From the NCBI RefSeq assembly GCF_004944975.1, contig NZ_SPQG01000004.1, forward strand, positions 219,234 through 283,233: a DNA stretch of 64,000 bases. The letters are read 5' to 3'. The position numbers were made by a program, and so were the translations under genes. This document shows positions 45,978 to 54,950 of this stretch, in pieces. Numbering within the stretch: the first letter of the stretch is position 1; the number at the start of each line of letters is the position of its first letter. A model generated the notes under the pieces. The model was given only the letters and a program-made list of their open reading frames with translations. It did not search any database and had not been told where the DNA came from. The DNA is from Halorhabdus amylolytica (lineage in GTDB: Archaea; Halobacteriota; Halobacteria; Halobacteriales; Haloarculaceae).

Positions 45978-47120
45978 ATGCAAGACCTACCCACGAGTGC
46001 GTTCGGCGACGATCTTGACGACTTCGAGATCGAGATTCCCAGCTGGGGACTCGGTCGTGCGGGCACACGATTCGAAACGTATACGTCCGATTCCGAGCCC
46101 GACACGATCGAGGAACGGATCGAAGCTGCGCGCGAAGTGTACGAGTACACCGGCCACGGGAAAACCGTCTCGCTGCACTTCCCCTGGGACGGCTCGACGC
46201 GTGAAGACGTCGAAGCCGTCCGCGGCCTCCTCGAAACCGAGGGGCTACGGGCGGGCGCGGTGAACGCGAACCTCTTCACGATGCGCGAGAACGCGACCCT
46301 GGACGACCGTCTCCGATACGGCAGTCTCATCTCGCCATATCCGGACGTCAGGGACGCAGTACGGGAACACATCTACGAGTGCATCGACTGGATGCGCCTC
46401 TTAGACAGCGACACGTTGATCCTCTGGCTGCCGGACGGGACGAACTCGTTCGGTCAACTGTCGTTTTTCGACATGTACGATCGGGTCGCCGACCAGCTCG
46501 ACGAGATCGAGGACGAACTCCGGGACGAGGAGGAAGTGCTCGTCGAATACAAACCGTTCGAGCCGGCGTTCTACGCGACTGCCATCTTCGATTGGGGATC
46601 GGCACTGTCGTTCTCCGAGGCGGTCGGGGAGTCGGCGTCCGTCCTCGTCGACACCGGCCACCACCTCCAGGGAGCGAACGTCGAACAGATCGTGGGCTAC
46701 CTCTCGAAGCTGGATGAACTGGGCGGGTTCCACTTCAACGACAGCAAATATGCTGACGACGACCTCGTGACGGGCAGTCTCGATCCAGCCGAGGTGTTCC
46801 GCATCTTCACGACGCTACGGGAGGCCGACTCGCGTGGATTGCTCGACATGCACGACGTCTCGTACATGATCGATCAGGCCCACTACGTCCGAGATCCGAC
46901 GGATGCGATGATCGAGTCGGTCGAGAACGTGCAACTCGCATACCTGCGGTCGGGCCTCGTCGACTTCGAGGAGCTACACTCCTACCAGCAAGACGCCGAC
47001 ATCAAAGGGGCGGAGGCCGAGATCTACTCGGCGATGCGGACGGACGCCCGTCCCGCCCTCAAGGAGTGGCGCGAGGAGAACGACATTCCGACTGACTGGC
47101 GGGACGCCCGGTCGGAGTGA
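45978..47120 (+). CDS. rhaI: L-rhamnose isomerase (TIM-barrel, RhaI type)
   Basis: A 380-residue sugar isomerase that converts L-rhamnose to L-rhamnulose with bound divalent metal. Metal-site segments are VEYKPFEPAFY, VLVDTGHHLQGAN and GGFHFNDSKYADDD, which align with Pseudomonas stutzeri L-rhamnose isomerase. It differs from the E. coli RhaA sequence type. The ATG at 45978 has a good ribosome-binding GGAGG at 45967-45971; the upstream open stretch from 45819 runs through promoter repeats and is rejected. It lies 3 bp before the kinase gene, so the two are one operon. Confidence 0.92.
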   Translation: MQDLPTSAFGDDLDDFEIEIPSWGLGRAGTRFETYTSDSEPDTIEERIEAAREVYEYTGHGKTVSLHFPWDGSTREDVEAVRGLLETEGLRAGAVNANLFTMRENATLDDRLRYGSLISPYPDVRDAVREHIYECIDWMRLLDSDTLILWLPDGTNSFGQLSFFDMYDRVADQLDEIEDELRDEEEVLVEYKPFEPAFYATAIFDWGSALSFSEAVGESASVLVDTGHHLQGANVEQIVGYLSKLDELGGFHFNDSKYADDDLVTGSLDPAEVFRIFTTLREADSRGLLDMHDVSYMIDQAHYVRDPTDAMIESVENVQLAYLRSGLVDFEELHSYQQDADIKGAEAEIYSAMRTDARPALKEWREENDIPTDWRDARSE

Positions 47121-47123
47121 TCC

Positions 47124-48596
47124 ATGAATCACGTCGCAGTCGATCTGGGCGCCAGCGGCGGGAAGATACTGCGGGGAACGATCGCGAACGGGACGTTGGA
47201 TCTGGAGACCGTCCACCGTTTCGAGAACCGACCGATCGAACGGGACGAACGGTACGTCTGGGACGTCGATTCGCTGATCCGCTCCATCGTCGAGGGACTG
47301 GAGAACGTCGAATCGGCGGGCGAGACGATCGACACACTCGGGGTCGATACCTGGGGTGTGGATTTCGGACTGTACGCCGACGGTGAGCTGCTCTGTGACC
47401 CGTACGCCTACAGGGATCCCACGCTCGAATCGACGCTCGACGACGTTCTCGAAACAGTGTCCAAACGGGAAATATTCGAGGCGACAGGTATCAACCACTG
47501 GAACGTCACGAACACGCTCTGGCAGTATCATTACCTGTGGCAAGAGGAGCCGGAAATCGTCGAGGAGGCGGATTCGATGGTCATGATGCCCCAGGTGATC
47601 GCCGAGCGACTGGGAGCCGACCCCAGTTCCGAACTCACGATCGCCTCGACCACGCAGATGCTTGACCCGGAAACCGGGGAGTGGGCGTCAGACCTGCTAG
47701 ACCGACTCGACCTGCCGAGGGAGTTGTTGCCCGAGATATCCGACATCGGATCGTCAATCGGGACTCTCAGGACGGACGCGCTCTCGGACGTCGACAGCGA
47801 AGCCGAGATCCTGTTGCCGGTGAGTCACGATACCGGGGCCGCCGTGACGGGATTGCCGCTGTCGGGGACTGACCGGACGTTCCTGAGTACCGGGACCTGG
47901 TTCGTCTCCGGGATCGAAGTCGACGAGCCGATCCTGACAGACGATGCCTTCGAGTTCGGCGCGTCGAACGAACTCGGCATCGACGGGTCGGTCCGGTTTC
48001 TGAAGAACGTCACCGGGTTCTTTCTCTTCGAGGAGTGTCGCAAGATCTGGGCAGACAGCGACGTCGACCACAGCTACGACACGTTGATCCGAGAGGCTCG
48101 CTCGCCAGAGCGCGACGGCCCGCTGATCGATCCGGACGACGACCGGTTCTCGATCGAAGGCGACATGGTCGAAGACGTCGGGGCGTATTGCCGAGAGACG
48201 GACCAGTCTGTGCCAGGAAGCGCGGGAGAGGTCACCCGGAGCATCTTCGAGAGCCTCGCGGTGAAGACCGCCCTGACGATCGAACGGCTCGAATCCATCG
48301 CCGGTACGGACAGCGACGTCGTCTACCTGGGCGGAGGCGGTGTCCGGAACGAACTGTTCTGTCAAATGCTCGCCTCGGCGCTGGGACGGCCAGTCCGGAC
48401 CGGTCCCGTCGAATCGACCGCCGTCGGCAACGTCCTCTCGCAGGCCGAGGCGACCGGACGGATCGTCTCGATCGAAGCCGGCCGGGAGGTCGTCGAGTCG
48501 AGCATCGACGGGTCCGAATTTACGCCACAGGACGAGACGTACTGGGATTCCAGACGGAAGGATCTCAGGAGCCTTCTTGAGGACGACTGGGCGTGA
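47124..48596 (+). CDS. rhaB: L-rhamnulokinase (FGGY family)
   Basis: A 490-residue FGGY kinase that phosphorylates L-rhamnulose at C1. Its opening VAVDLGASGGKILRG, then WDVDSL, VDTWGVDFGLYADG and YRDP closely follow E. coli RhaB, which distinguishes it from xylulo- and glycerokinases. Later motifs are SHDTGAAVTGLP for the phosphate site and LGGGGVRNELFCQML for the ATP site. It starts 3 bp after the isomerase stop, so translation is probably coupled. With the aldolase and aldehyde dehydrogenase it completes the phosphorylating rhamnose route. Confidence 0.94.
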   Translation: MNHVAVDLGASGGKILRGTIANGTLDLETVHRFENRPIERDERYVWDVDSLIRSIVEGLENVESAGETIDTLGVDTWGVDFGLYADGELLCDPYAYRDPTLESTLDDVLETVSKREIFEATGINHWNVTNTLWQYHYLWQEEPEIVEEADSMVMMPQVIAERLGADPSSELTIASTTQMLDPETGEWASDLLDRLDLPRELLPEISDIGSSIGTLRTDALSDVDSEAEILLPVSHDTGAAVTGLPLSGTDRTFLSTGTWFVSGIEVDEPILTDDAFEFGASNELGIDGSVRFLKNVTGFFLFEECRKIWADSDVDHSYDTLIREARSPERDGPLIDPDDDRFSIEGDMVEDVGAYCRETDQSVPGSAGEVTRSIFESLAVKTALTIERLESIAGTDSDVVYLGGGGVRNELFCQMLASALGRPVRTGPVESTAVGNVLSQAEATGRIVSIEAGREVVESSIDGSEFTPQDETYWDSRRKDLRSLLEDDWA

Positions 48597-48782
48597 ACGC
48601 GGGGCTGGCGGCCGAATGTCGGGTCCCTGAAACCCGTTATGTCGCCGATCAGATGGCTGGCCGAACCGTTTGGATGGTGTGTTTCGTCTCTTCGCCGCTC
48701 TCCGTGCCGTCTTTCATGCCGTAGCCGGACCAGAACTTCGAAACCGTTCCCAGCGACGTGGCGTACAAAGACAGTCACCGAC

Positions 48783-51700
48783 TCATGCGACCGAGAACTC
48801 GTATTCCCCGGCTCCGACCGAGAGGACAAGATCGTCCCCGTCCCGTTCCACTGATCGGACGCCGTCCGGCGCGCCATCCGACAATGACTTCGCCGATTCG
48901 ATCACAGACGCGTCCGCCCCATCGGGCAGCCGGATCGTCGCGTTCACGTTCCACGGAACCGTCGCCGTCAGCTGGTAGCTGTCATCCTCGCGCTCCCAGT
49001 CGACGGCGAGCGTTCCGGTCGGTGTCTCGACGCTGGCCGAGACCCACTCGAGGTCCTCGACGAGCGACGGTGCGATCGTAACCGATTCTGTCACGGGATC
49101 GTCTTCGAGCTTGATCCCGGCCAGAACCTCGTAGAAGAACTCCGAAACGTGAGTAAACGGCGAGTGATTCAATGAGTTCATCCCTGAACCGACTTCCTCG
49201 TCGGAGTTCCAGCGCTCCCACATCGTCGTCGCCCCCTGGCGCACCATGTACACCCAGCCCGGTTGCTCGGGTTGGCTGACGACCTGGTAGGCAAGGTCGG
49301 CGTAGCCGTGCTCGGCGAGCGTATGGATCAACGGCCGCGTCCCCAGGAAGCCACTCTGGAGTTTCCCGCCGTCCGAACGGACCTTTTCTGCGAGGTTCTC
49401 GGCCACGAGATCGACGTTCGCCTCGGGGACGAGACCGAGGAACAGCGGGACCGAGTACGACGACTGAGTCCCCGGCCCGTAGACGCCCGCTTCGGGGTCG
49501 AAGAACTCCTCGTTGAACGCGTCGGCGATCTCTATCGCGCGTTCGCGGTAGTTTTCCCGATCGGTTTCGTTGCCGAGCGTGTCGGCTACCTTCGCGAACG
49601 TATCGACTATTTGGTAGACGAACGCGGTGTTGAAGAGGTCGTGTGGGAGACCGCGCCGACCATCCGCGTTCTCGAAGGTGAGCCAGTCGCCATACTTGCC
49701 GTACTGGTCCGGAACGAGGCCGTCCTCGGTACTCGAAGACCAATACTCGACGTACTCACGCATCCCTTCGTAGTGTTCGCGGAGTACTGCTTGGTCCCCG
49801 TCGTGGAGGTACAGGTACCAGGGGAGCATGACGCGCGTGACCGTCCACGTCGGATCGCCCACATCCTCGTTTGACTTGTTGGGGATGACGTCCGGGACGT
49901 ACCCCATCTCGGTGGCTGCGTCCTCGTGGTCGCGGGCCCACTTCTCGTGGAAACGGGCGCCATCGAAGTTGAACAGGAGGGACCGCGTCGCTATCTGGGC
50001 GTCGCCCGTCCACCCGAAGCGTTCGTCCCGCTGTGGACAGTCCTCGGGGATCGAATGGGCGTTCCCGCGGAGTCCCCAGACGGCGTTGTGCTGGACCTGA
50101 TTGAGATCGTCGTTCGAACAGGTAAACTCGCCACGCCGGTCCATCGCGGTGTGGACGACCTTCGCCGTGACGTTCTCCGGATCGAACTCTCCCGGGTAGC
50201 CACTGATCTGGGCGTACCGGAAGCCGTGGTAGGTGAACCGTGGTTCGTACGTCTCGATCCCGTCACCCCTGGATATGTAGGTGTCAGTGGCGTCGGCTTT
50301 GCGGAGGTCGATGAGCGACAGATCCCCGTCCTCGGTGAGGGTCTCGGCGTGCCGGAGCGTGATCTCCTCACCCTCAGCGGACCCCTCGATGTCGATCGAC
50401 AACCATCCCGTGATGTTCTGTCCGAAGTCGAGTATCGGCCCGTCCGGGTGTTCGATCACCGTCTCGACGTCCAGCGTTTCAACGACACGCATCGGCTCGA
50501 TCCGTTCCGGGCGAAGCGTCCCGTCCGGGCCGTCGACGACTGTCGCGGTATCCCAGTCAGCGTCCAGCCCCGGGCGGCTCCAGCTGTCGACCTCCCGACG
50601 CGCATCGTACGTTTCACCCTCGTAGAGATCGTTCGAAACGATCGGACTGGACGAAGCCTGCCAGCCGCCGTGCGTCGAGAGGGTTCGGGTCGAACCGTCT
50701 TCGAACTCGATCGTCAGCGTTGCGCGCGCACGCGGAGACCCATCACTGCTCCAGTACGCACTGCTCTTCGAAAACCGACCCCGGCCGAGCCACAGTCCCA
50801 GTGCGTTCTTCCCTTCGGACAGCTCGTCGGTGAGGTCGAAACTCGAATAGAGAACGCGCTGTTCGTAATCCGTCCACGCCGGGTCAAGTCGACGATCGCC
50901 AATTCGTTCCCCATTAACGAACAGTTCGCCGTAGCCGAGTGCGGCGACGTGGATCCGTGCCGATGCCACCGATCGGTCGAGGTCGAACTCGGTCCGGAGT
51001 TGGGGGGACGACGATGCCATCCGCGACCCGTCGTGTCCGTTCACGAGATGATCCCGGCCCCAGGTACGCGTCTCGACCGACGAAGACGCCTCGACGTCGC
51101 ATCCCTCTGCGATATCGGTCCCGGACCCATCCTCGACCGTCAGGCCGCCGAGCGCGAAACACTCCCAGGCAGAAACGCGTTCGACCCGTCGGTCGACATC
51201 GCGATCCTCGTGGAACGGGGACTCGATAACCGGAGTAAATTCGTGTAGTTCGGTCGCGGTGATCCGAATATAGCGACCTCGAACGTCGAGACTCTCGTGG
51301 GTCTGTGTCGGAACGCTATCATCCGGTTGTCCGTCACCTTCGAACCCACGCTGGACGTCGGGTTCGTGTTCGACGACGAGCGTCGGATCCTCGAAGTTCG
51401 GTTCGTCCGCGACCTCGATGCGATAGGCGTCCGGGAAGCCGAACCCGTCGAGCGGATCAGCCGTCCAGGAGATGGCAACCGTAACGTCGTCCGGCGTCGT
51501 GACGAGATCGATCGGTTCGGTAGGGTGTAACGTTACGCTGGAGAGATCGTAACGGTCGCCGAGATCGACCTGGACCCATTCCGTGGTGGACTCGTCCGGA
51601 TCCAGCCACTGGCTGCGCCAGCCGTTCGAATCTCCGACGCCCGGTTGGTGAGAGATCCACTCGCCGTGCCAGTCCTCCGGAGCCAGCGCCGTCGAGAACG

Positions 51701-52046
51701 CCGCCGGTTTCGCCCACGCTGTTTCCCCGTCGTCTGTCCAGAGCTTCACCGACCAGTAATACGTTTCGTCGGAACCGAGTCGAGGTCCGTCGTACCGAAC
51801 ACCTGTCGCCCGGGAAGTATCGACCCGCCCCGTGTCCCAGAGGTCGCCCTCGCCAGCGGCGACAGGCTCGGACTCCCTGCCAACGACGAGCCGATACGCT
51901 GTTTGATGCGCACCGCGACGGTCCGTTTCGGCGGTCCAGGAGAAACGCGGCGCTGCAGTCGGATCTACGTTCTCAGGGGTAGCCTCGAACTCGACACGAA
52001 GTTCCACAGGACGTGTCTGACTATCCGTCTGGCCAGATGAAGGCAT
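48783..52046 (-). CDS. Alpha-L-rhamnosidase, GH78, cytoplasmic
   Basis: A 1087-residue GH78 enzyme that releases L-rhamnose from rhamnosides. N-terminal beta-sandwich domains (about 20-330) include a discoidin-like insert near 125-260; the GH78 accessory domains and the (alpha/alpha)6 catalytic barrel follow (about 560-960), with the acidic active-site motif DCPQRDERFGWTGDAQ, and a C-terminal beta domain. No Sec or Tat signal is visible, so it should act inside the cell on imported rhamnosides. An SD-like GGAGGTGA (52061-52068) precedes the ATG at 52046, with long spacing; in-frame GTG starts upstream (to 52088) remain possible. It converges with rhaB. Confidence 0.93.
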   Translation of the reverse strand: MPSSGQTDSQTRPVELRVEFEATPENVDPTAAPRFSWTAETDRRGAHQTAYRLVVGRESEPVAAGEGDLWDTGRVDTSRATGVRYDGPRLGSDETYYWSVKLWTDDGETAWAKPAAFSTALAPEDWHGEWISHQPGVGDSNGWRSQWLDPDESTTEWVQVDLGDRYDLSSVTLHPTEPIDLVTTPDDVTVAISWTADPLDGFGFPDAYRIEVADEPNFEDPTLVVEHEPDVQRGFEGDGQPDDSVPTQTHESLDVRGRYIRITATELHEFTPVIESPFHEDRDVDRRVERVSAWECFALGGLTVEDGSGTDIAEGCDVEASSSVETRTWGRDHLVNGHDGSRMASSSPQLRTEFDLDRSVASARIHVAALGYGELFVNGERIGDRRLDPAWTDYEQRVLYSSFDLTDELSEGKNALGLWLGRGRFSKSSAYWSSDGSPRARATLTIEFEDGSTRTLSTHGGWQASSSPIVSNDLYEGETYDARREVDSWSRPGLDADWDTATVVDGPDGTLRPERIEPMRVVETLDVETVIEHPDGPILDFGQNITGWLSIDIEGSAEGEEITLRHAETLTEDGDLSLIDLRKADATDTYISRGDGIETYEPRFTYHGFRYAQISGYPGEFDPENVTAKVVHTAMDRRGEFTCSNDDLNQVQHNAVWGLRGNAHSIPEDCPQRDERFGWTGDAQIATRSLLFNFDGARFHEKWARDHEDAATEMGYVPDVIPNKSNEDVGDPTWTVTRVMLPWYLYLHDGDQAVLREHYEGMREYVEYWSSSTEDGLVPDQYGKYGDWLTFENADGRRGLPHDLFNTAFVYQIVDTFAKVADTLGNETDRENYRERAIEIADAFNEEFFDPEAGVYGPGTQSSYSVPLFLGLVPEANVDLVAENLAEKVRSDGGKLQSGFLGTRPLIHTLAEHGYADLAYQVVSQPEQPGWVYMVRQGATTMWERWNSDEEVGSGMNSLNHSPFTHVSEFFYEVLAGIKLEDDPVTESVTIAPSLVEDLEWVSASVETPTGTLAVDWEREDDSYQLTATVPWNVNATIRLPDGADASVIESAKSLSDGAPDGVRSVERDGDDLVLSVGAGEYEFSVA

Positions 52047-52326
52047 AGATCGGTGTTCTCTCACCTCCCGGATCAATCTTGCGGTCACGAACCGTTGTTA
52101 CACCGCATTCTCCGTCACTTCCGACTGTGATAGAGAGTGAAAATAACCCAAGTCGAAACGGTATCTGTGGGAGGACAGCACCCGCGGAATCAGGTGACGG
52201 CTCCACCGGACGCGAGCACGACGAACGAACCAGATCTATCGACAGGCGAACGGTCGAGCTCGGCTACGTGCGAGGAACGATCCCCGACAGGGCGACTCAT
52301 ACCTGGGGCATCCTGACGCCCTCATG

Positions 52327-52345
52327 CGTTCGGTATTACCGAACG
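52327..52345. promoter_or_regulatory. Perfect 19-bp palindromic operator (site 1)
   Basis: CGTTCGGTATTACCGAACG: two exact 9-bp arms around one T. Size and symmetry fit an IclR-family dimer site. It is about 280 bp upstream of the rhamnosidase start. Confidence 0.65.
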
Positions 52346-52626
52346 TATTGGGACCATCCCGCGATCCGACCGACGGTTCTGAAATCCGGTCGAGGGTACT
52401 GATGAACTCCCCGGAGATCAATACAAGAAGACAGAGCTGAGTTCGATCAGTACGGAACCGGGAGTGAGAAAGGTTCTCTCCCACGTATTCAACAATAAAC
52501 GATTATCTGGAAAAGTGGGATCCGTTGCTGGATATGTCCCGGTTGGAACGAACGGTCACGGACGAGGACAGGCGTACCATTCGAGAAGGACAGAACGACA
52601 GGAGGATAACATGCCGTTCGACAGGA

Positions 52627-52645
52627 TGTTCGCCAATACCGAACG
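52627..52645. promoter_or_regulatory. Operator site 2
   Basis: TGTTCGCCAATACCGAACG matches site 1 at 15 of 19 positions; the right arm is intact. It starts exactly 300 bp after site 1. Confidence 0.5.
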
Positions 52646-52780
52646 AACGTTGAAACGTGCGATATCAGCCGGTAGCCCGGATATACGTCCGAGAACACTG
52701 TGATTACGGACAACGATCATTGAGGCTCTATCCAAATATTGCGTATAATCATTATAAATTTTTGACGAGGTTTAGAGTGA

Positions 52781-52799
52781 CGTTCGGTAATCCGGAACA
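52781..52799. promoter_or_regulatory. Operator site 3, at the IclR gene promoter
   Basis: CGTTCGGTAATCCGGAACA matches site 1 at 15 of 19 positions; the left arm is intact. It lies about 25 bp after the TATA box, over the expected transcription start of the IclR gene, so autoregulation is likely. Confidence 0.55.
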
Positions 52800-52830
52800 C
52801 ATATGTTGAGCACGGTCCAACCATGGCGTA

Positions 52831-53595
52831 ATGACTGAACCAAACGACACTGAAGTGCCGGTGAAATCAGTCGGAACAGCGTTCCGGATCATCGAACTCC
52901 TCTCGGAGGGGGGAGCCACAGGAGTGACCGAACTATCACACGAGCTCGATCGCGCGAAAAGTACAGTACACGATCACTTACGGACCCTGGAGAACCTCAA
53001 TTACCTCCGACACAGCGACGATGGGACATATCAACTCTCATTAAAGTATCTATATATCGGGGGGAAGGCGCTCGAACTGTCGGACGAGTTTCAAGAAGTG
53101 GAATCGAAAATAGCGAAACTGGCAGAACTGACTGGGTCCACCGCGAGCGCTTCTGTCTTGATGGACCAGACTGTGTTCTGTGCCTCCGTCCATCAGTCGA
53201 AGGATTCACAGAACACGTATTTGAGACGTGGGCTATCGCTGCCGCTTCACTGTACGGCACCCGGGAAAGCGTTGTTAGCAACTACCGACCAGGATGATCT
53301 CCTAGATCGAGTCAGTTTTACGGAATATACAGAGAAGACAATCACGTCATACGAAGGGATGGAAAAAAAGCTACATGCTATTCGACAGCGCAATCTCGCG
53401 CTGGAGAAAGGAGAATACGTTGAAGACATCGTCGGCGTGTCCAGCGCGATTCACGAGAGAAACGAGGAGAACGGGATAGCAATCAGCGTTCACGACTCAC
53501 AGGAACGTCTCACTGGCAAACGATTACAACAGGATGTGCAAGGCCAGGTACAACAGACCGCACGACAGATCGAATCGGATATTTTGGACTTCTAG
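52831..53595 (+). CDS. IclR-family transcriptional regulator 1
   Basis: A 254-residue IclR protein. The N-terminal winged helix (about 10-75) includes TELSHELDRAKSTVHDHLRTL; the effector domain (about 80-250) includes the family segment LHCTAPGKALLA. It probably senses rhamnose or a metabolite and controls the rhamnosidase and the rhamnose genes through the palindromes at 52327-52799. It diverges from the rhamnosidase. A TATA box lies about 75 bp upstream of the ATG, giving an untranslated leader that contains operator site 3. Confidence 0.92.
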   Translation: MTEPNDTEVPVKSVGTAFRIIELLSEGGATGVTELSHELDRAKSTVHDHLRTLENLNYLRHSDDGTYQLSLKYLYIGGKALELSDEFQEVESKIAKLAELTGSTASASVLMDQTVFCASVHQSKDSQNTYLRRGLSLPLHCTAPGKALLATTDQDDLLDRVSFTEYTEKTITSYEGMEKKLHAIRQRNLALEKGEYVEDIVGVSSAIHERNEENGIAISVHDSQERLTGKRLQQDVQGQVQQTARQIESDILDF

Positions 53596-53938
53596 CGCGG
53601 GGGGAACGCTGTTCGGACGGACCAGAAACAGCAGAACAGTAGAATGGGACTTGACTAACAGAAGTACAATCGTTATGAGGATGGCGGGAAGATCATACAT
53701 TGGATCGTTGAAGTCGCGTTTCGCCCGGGACTACAGGCGATCCAGTTTTGTTGATACGATCAGGACGACAGTCTTTGTTCCCACCACCTCACACCAATCG
53801 TTTTGACCAGTTAATTTCATTGATACTTATGCAGTTGTATAACAGATGTACTCCTGTTATATTTAGAGTGCAATCGAAATCTACCACACATAGCGACGAC
53901 GATCGCTATTATCTAATACCACATACGTACGCGTGAAA
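53596..53938. other. Convergent intergenic region between two IclR genes
   Basis: AT-rich, no supported gene. TATAACAG (53838-53845) and CTGTTATA (53854-53861) form an inverted repeat with an 8-bp spacer about 240 bp after the first IclR gene; it could serve as a weak transcription end signal or a binding site. Confidence 0.4.
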
Positions 53939-54700
53939 CTACGTGAGGTCAGCTCTGATGGAGTTCGCGATACTGAGGACCTGCCCTGCGATGTCTTCGG
54001 AGAGATGCCGCCCATTGAGTCGGTCGGAGCGTCCGTGAACTGCGATGGCCGCGGCCCGATTACGTTCCGAGGGGGCGATCGCTGCAGCGACGCCGACGAT
54101 CCCGTTGTAGTGTTCTCCTTTGCTGAACACGATCTCTTCGTCACGGATGTTTTCGATGTAGAGGTCGAGTTCCTCCCTGTCGGTAATGGTCGCTTCGGTG
54201 ATCTCTGTCAACGAGATATTATCGAGCAGCGCCGTGACTTCCTCCGGAGGGAGCGACGCCATGATTGCCTTTCCCGGCGCATTCGTATAGAGGGGCAACG
54301 GTTCTCCTTCGAAGAACTCGGGCGACCAACCGTCGGTCGGTTCAGCGATGTACACCGGAACGATATTCGTTTCCTCGAGAACGAACAGAGTCGCGGCCCT
54401 GTCGGTAGCAGCCGCGAGAGTATCGATCTGCTTTCGGCCGTTACGATAGACCGGCAATCGAGCGCGTGTGCGGCTTCCGAGGGTGAGAGTCTCCAAGGCC
54501 GGTTCGTACTGGTCGTCGCGATGCACTACGTATCCCTGGTTGCACAACGTCGAAAGATGATTGTGAACGACGCTTTTCGATACCTCGACGCTCTCAGCGA
54601 TAGCGGTGACCCCCACAGGGTCGTTGGATTCGATCAGCGTCTCCAGAATAGTTAGCGACGTCTCGGTCGAGTCCACCGTGTACGATGATTCTGTCCCCAT
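53939..54700 (-). CDS. IclR-family transcriptional regulator 2
   Basis: A 253-residue IclR protein with winged helix at about 8-70 (TAIAESVEVSKSVVHNHLSTL) and effector domain at about 75-250 (YTNAPGKAIMASL). It is clearly diverged from regulator 1. The ATG at 54700 is preferred to a GTG at 54709, with TATA-like TTTATATCC about 30 bp upstream. It lies after the dehydrogenase gene on the same strand (250 bp gap) and near the second transporter, so it may control that second block. Confidence 0.92.
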   Translation of the reverse strand: MGTESSYTVDSTETSLTILETLIESNDPVGVTAIAESVEVSKSVVHNHLSTLCNQGYVVHRDDQYEPALETLTLGSRTRARLPVYRNGRKQIDTLAAATDRAATLFVLEETNIVPVYIAEPTDGWSPEFFEGEPLPLYTNAPGKAIMASLPPEEVTALLDNISLTEITEATITDREELDLYIENIRDEEIVFSKGEHYNGIVGVAAAIAPSERNRAAAIAVHGRSDRLNGRHLSEDIAGQVLSIANSIRADLT

Positions 54701-54950
54701 TCTATTCACTATTATTGATACTGTTGGATATAAACCTGTTCATTCGTGCAGAACAACGACGGCGGAAAATCTCGGCCCTATACGACATATGCCCTACTAT
54801 AAATCATTATATATATCAGATGCGGGCTGACACTGCCAATCGTGCACGTTTTTCTCTGCAGAACGCCGGGAGCGATAGACGACAATACCAGTCATCAGTA
54901 CCCATGGTCGGTATCGACGATCGCAAAAACAACAAATATCGGTAGGGCCG

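Larger units (their letters stand above)
52047..52830. other. 784-bp intergenic regulatory region between rhamnosidase and IclR gene
   Basis: No supported gene; the short open frames here have no family features. It carries three copies of a 19-bp palindrome (52327, 52627, 52781), which mark it as the control region of the divergent rhamnosidase and regulator genes. A TATA box for the regulator is at about 52751-52759 (TTATAAATT). The length and the exact 300-bp distance between two operators would allow DNA looping. Confidence 0.55.

Noticed and set aside
49926..51248. 440-codon plus-strand frame inside the rhamnosidase
   Set aside because: Antisense shadow of the GH78 catalytic region.
52464..52703. 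79-codon frame in the rhamnosidase-IclR spacer
   Set aside because: It covers operator site 2 and has no protein-like conservation pattern.
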